A DNA stretch of 64,000 nt, taken from assembly GCA_934045905.1 (NCBI GenBank), contig OW203767.1, positions 28,094,785-28,158,784 of the forward strand, in the 5' to 3' direction. Position numbers and translations under genes: made by a program. Source of the DNA: Leuctra nigra (taxonomy: Eukaryota > Arthropoda > Insecta > Plecoptera > Leuctridae). The notes beneath the pieces are model-generated. The model was given only the letters and a program-made list of their open reading frames with translations, was not told where the DNA came from and did no database searches. Of the stretch, positions 60,936 through 64,000 are shown one piece after another (the stretch's first letter is position 1; every line of letters begins with the position of its first letter).

Positions 60936-61058
60936 TCAACACTCGGAGAGACATTTGCCTTGATGGTTGCCGATGGACAGTAGATGAGGGCACCCGAAGC
61001 AGATACAAGCTTTAAACTGAACGTGCTTATTTTTTTCTATTCTGTAAAAGTGGTCCAT
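60936..61058 (-). CDS. Cys-rich 40-codon small ORF next to a poly(A) signal
   Basis: Minus-strand ORF MDHFYRIEKNKHVQFK, then ACICFGCPHLL, then NHQGKCLSEC and TGA. Six of its last 25 residues are Cys. AATAAA follows 29 nt after the stop (plus-strand 60902-60907). It could be a real peptide, the last exon of an unseen transcript (TTTTACAG at about 61042 could be an acceptor), or chance inside a long MRPL33 3' UTR. No family recognised. Confidence 0.3.
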   Translation of the reverse strand: MDHFYRIEKNKHVQFKACICFGCPHLLSIGNHQGKCLSEC

Positions 61059-61430
61059 CTTTTACCTTTGCAATTCCATGTTATAAATAATTGATTGCAC
61101 TTGAAATATAAAGAAAAACATTTACTAATGGCAATTACGTAATTCTCTCGAAATGAAATGAAATTGTATAAGAATAACTCAATGACTTCTGCTGATTGCA
61201 GAGTAGGAAATAGGTCACATTTATAACAAATTCAATTTGCAAAGTTACATTGAGTTTTCAATTAAATATGATGCAGATGGTAGAAAAGCTCAAAACACAA
61301 TGTTCAAATCTCAGTTCAGTTCTTCGGCCCACATTCTATGCCGTGTGTTGGTTTCGGTATTTACACAAATTGATTTTGTATTATAATTAATTTCTAAGCA
61401 CATTTTTCCTATTGATATGTGTGGGTCTCT

Positions 61431-63097
61431 CTACATACTTCTTATCTTCTTCCGCTCCTTGTATACAGATTCCCTCTGAACTGCAAGAAAAGAAATTTGA
61501 TATTAAATTTTCGATTCTAGTTTGAAGCCAGAGGAGTGAGTTTGAGTCTGTAAAGGTGCATTCACACGGTTGTTTTACACTTCCGAGTTCCAAACAGCCA
61601 TTCTGTTTAAAGAGCCTTGTAGGTAGTAGGATTTACCAACTTTGGGTGTGTTTGATAAGTATTTTCAGCTTGCGAGCTGTGACGTCAGCAGATTGTTCGA
61701 CGCGCGCTCGAAAATGTGGACTTATCAAACAAACTTTGCTGGAGGCGCGTTTGAACCTTTGAACAGCCCGCGATATTTTAAATGGCGGCCATCAACCTAA
61801 CCTCATATAATGCATAATTAATCATAAATACCTATTATTGGTATATAGGTTATTTTAAAACTTACGAGATTCAACTGTATGCTCATTCATGTGTGTTTCT
61901 ACAACATGAAGCCCTGTAGAAGTAAATTGACACGTTTAACACTGATACATGTATGTCAGTGTCATCCGCCATTTTTTCCAGAGTGCAATATGTCCCTCGC
62001 TAGATTTTGACCGCACGATTGGATTGCGCGCCGTCAGTACCGCGCGGAGTTATCAAACACTCGAGAGCGCAAGCCAAAAGAGTTATCAAACAAAAAAGAG
62101 CAGATCGCGCGCTGGCCGAGTGCGCGGAATGAGTTATCAAACACACTCCATGAACTCAATCTTCATATTTCAAAATGTTCATATTGGAATTTTTGGATTA
62201 GCAATTCGGAATGTACAGTGAAATTCATAAGTTTGAAGTGTTGAAAAGAATCGACCCTGATAGTTCTTCTGTGTTGAGTCCAGACCATGTTGTTTAGTTT
62301 TCTGAAGTGAACACACCCAAGGGCCAAGGTATGACATCGGATTTTATTGAAAAATTTAAATGCTGATGTATTCATAAAATGAAAGTAGACCAACATTAGG
62401 CATCATACAAAAACAAATTATAAAAAAGTATGGTTAGTAAATTTAAAAAATCCGTGACATTTCTACCCACATACCTACCTACAGTTCGTTTTTCCTATGT
62501 TTGAACTCTCACCAGATGGAGCCACAGACAGTTGTTCTGCTAGGCCGAGAAAGACTTCATTGCGCGCTCACCTTGCAATGTTGTCTTTCTCGGTCTTACA
62601 GAACAACTGACGGTGGCTCCGTCTGTTGAGAGTTCAAACAAAGGAAAAACTAACTGTACGTAATGGTAAGTATAAACAAATAAGGAGTTTAGTTAATGAT
62701 TCATATACCTAGGTGGCATTCATTTGTTGTCGGCTGAAGAAACCAGAGGTTCCGTCAAGCAAGAAGTAAGAACACACAAAATGGAGCAGCTTTGTTCATA
62801 GGATAGAAAGTCGCACTGCAAGAATGAAGGTATTAAGAAAAATAATTGCAATTTTACTTACTGTATGGATCAAAACGAATAAGTTCAAGCTTCTCTACTA
62901 ATCGTTCCCGTATTTTGATGAATTGGTGACCACTAACCATACTTTCCATGAGGACCATTACATTTCTGAAACAAATGGAAGTACCTAGTAAAACTGATTT
63001 ATACTAGAATTATGCGGAAAATAGACGTTGTGAGTAAATTAACATATACTTACTTGCTTTTTGGACCTTTCTTTAACAAAACGTTTGTAAGAAACAT
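61431..63097 (-). CDS. MRPL33: Mitochondrial ribosomal protein bL33m, three small exons
   Basis: Large-subunit protein of the mitochondrial ribosome. Exons on the minus strand: 63054-63097, 62862-62965 and 61431-61480; splice sites are consensus (AA|GTAAGT, TTTCAG, ACA|GTAAGT, TTGCAG) and phases fit. The product is 65 residues, the same as human MRPL33. It starts MFLTNVLLKKGPKSKNVMVL, continues MESMVSGHQFIKIRERL, VEKLELIRFDPY and ends IQRESVYKERKKIRSM; human MRPL33 has RLREKL, LLHYDP, EKKKIRSL at the same places. All exons are too short to show as long frames. The Cys zinc site of bacterial L33 is absent, as usual in animals. Intron 2 holds two MITEs. No close AATAAA; the 3' UTR may run to 60902. 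Confidence 0.93.
61644..62147. mobile_element. MITE of about 500 bp with TTATCAAACA repeats, in MRPL33 intron 2
   Basis: GGGTGTGTTTGATAA at the left and TTATCAAACACACTCC at the right are inverted. TTATCAAACA (or its complement) also recurs inside at about 61711, 62049 and 62080. GC-rich patches (GCGCGC) alternate. The target duplication is not clear. Confidence 0.65.
62482..62656. mobile_element. Mariner-like hairpin MITE, TA-flanked
   Basis: CAGTTCGTTTTTCC and GGAAAAACTAACTG are terminal inverted repeats inside TA (62480-62481, 62657-62658). The arms pair for most of the 175 bp (TTTGAACTCTCA/TGAGAGTTCAAA, GAGAAAGAC/GTCTTTCTC). CAGT-type ends and TA suit Tc1/mariner. Confidence 0.75.
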
Positions 63098-63199
63098 GAT
63101 TAAATTCAATATATTTACAAATTAAATCATATTTGACAGCTTTTCTTCTCTCGCACTCGCACGATGTCACCGCCTTGTTGAAGACGGACATAGAGGAAG

Positions 63200-63240
63200 C
63201 TTCTGATTGGGCGCCAAATTTGAATAAAGAACCACGTGAC
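63200..63240 (-). promoter_or_regulatory. MRPL33 proximal promoter
   Basis: About 105-140 bp upstream of the ATG: an inverted CCAAT box (ATTGG, 63206-63210), an E2F-like GGGCGCCAAA at about 63208-63218 and an E-box CACGTG at 63233-63238. The same CCAAT and E-box pairing is seen at INTS10. Confidence 0.5.
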
Positions 63241-63259
63241 CCACCAAAGGAACTTGGAC

Positions 63260-64000
63260 GCTCTCAATCTTGATGAATAAAATAAATGTCGTTTCTGTTA
63301 CCAATCAAATTGATTTTTTTAATTTGTATTATAATTTTGTAAATAATTACTTATCCCAACAAAATTATTAAGGATTGAATACATAAATAATTTATTTTAA
63401 AATGGGAGGATTGATAAATCATGGATAAATGACAAGGATGTTGTGTATGCATTTGAAAATTTTAAACAATCAATGAGATACAGAGAAATTTTAATGTTAA
63501 TTAGAAATCTTAAAAGGACACAATGATATGAATATAAATATTTACATTATGGAGTCAAATATTAATTAACGAATAACATAAATGAAAAGCTGATATTACA
63601 GACATAATTTTTCTGAATACCTTTTACATCACTTTGAAATTGTATGTGCGAAAATGTTTCGGTAACTCTGAAGAATGCCACAATAAGTGGATAAATTAAT
63701 TATCTCCTCAAATTTTGTAATAAAACATTGTATTTTTGAAAATCCTGACAGCTATGAAAAAACGTTTGAAATAAAAACACACCACTATCTTTTAAAAGCT
63801 ATTAAAATTACGCTGGAAATATGATTTGGAAGATATTATGATCGATCACATTCAATACTTTATCTGTAGTCACTAATTAATAAGTAATGAACATACATTC
63901 CGTTTGCTTTTCTCAAAACAATAAACAACTTTTGCTGAACAGAATACTAGGTGGTGTGCGGCTACAATAATGTTCACATTTTATGTGTTGAATCTTTAAA
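63260..64000. other. Intergenic AT-rich end of the window
   Basis: No coding exon, repeat or RNA gene recognised. Confidence 0.5.

Noticed and set aside
61387..61593. 68-codon minus-strand frame overlapping the last MRPL33 exon
   Set aside because: It is a different frame. The MRPL33 frame is fixed by splice phase and by the conserved KKIRSM ending.

Overview
This is nuclear DNA of an insect. It is AT-rich, has introns throughout and is packed with transposons. The abundant TAGGTACCTAC-type motifs and the repeat mix make me think of a hemipteran, but I cannot fix the species. The window carries six ordinary genes. Most exon boundaries were set by eye from GT-AG sites, reading phase and recalled protein families.

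Layout. 1-2377 (+): the 3' part of a DDX55-type DEAD-box helicase. 2808-34406 (+): a testin (Tes) gene with a Cys-rich N-terminus, PET domain, four tandem 44-residue repeats and three LIM domains. Its fourth intron (7414-34214) is 26.8 kb long and holds most of the unusual material. 34845-41484 (-): a DLEC1 ciliary ASH/MSP-domain protein, tail to tail with Tes. 42173-52494 (+): protein phosphatase 1 catalytic subunit, head to head with DLEC1 across about 690 bp. 54190-59294 (+): Integrator subunit INTS10 in nine exons. 61431-63097 (-): the small mitochondrial ribosomal protein bL33m (MRPL33) in three tiny exons.

The giant Tes intron contains, on the opposite strand: three exons of an unrecognised secreted protein with a laminin-EGF-like module (15678-16632); a 5.2-kb non-LTR retrotransposon (about 25815-31036) whose ORF1 encodes a TARG1/OARD1-like macrodomain plus about 22 copies of a 13-residue repeat; and an orphan histone H2B variant with substitutions at nearly invariant sites, lying among transposase-like fragments. 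It also contains a 2.49-kb foldback transposon with an exact 9-bp target duplication, inserted in one of three Helitron-like repeats; a 1.3-kb satellite with runs of 10-25 G; a minisatellite of TTCTCGAA motifs; SINEs; hAT-type MITEs; and long inverted repeats.

Small DNA transposons are recognisable by exact target duplications: four hAT-type elements (8 bp), two PIF/Harbinger-like hairpins (TAA) and several TA-flanked hairpins. The most novel item is the retrotransposon with the ADP-ribose-hydrolase-like macrodomain. Next are the foldback element and the nested H2B variant.
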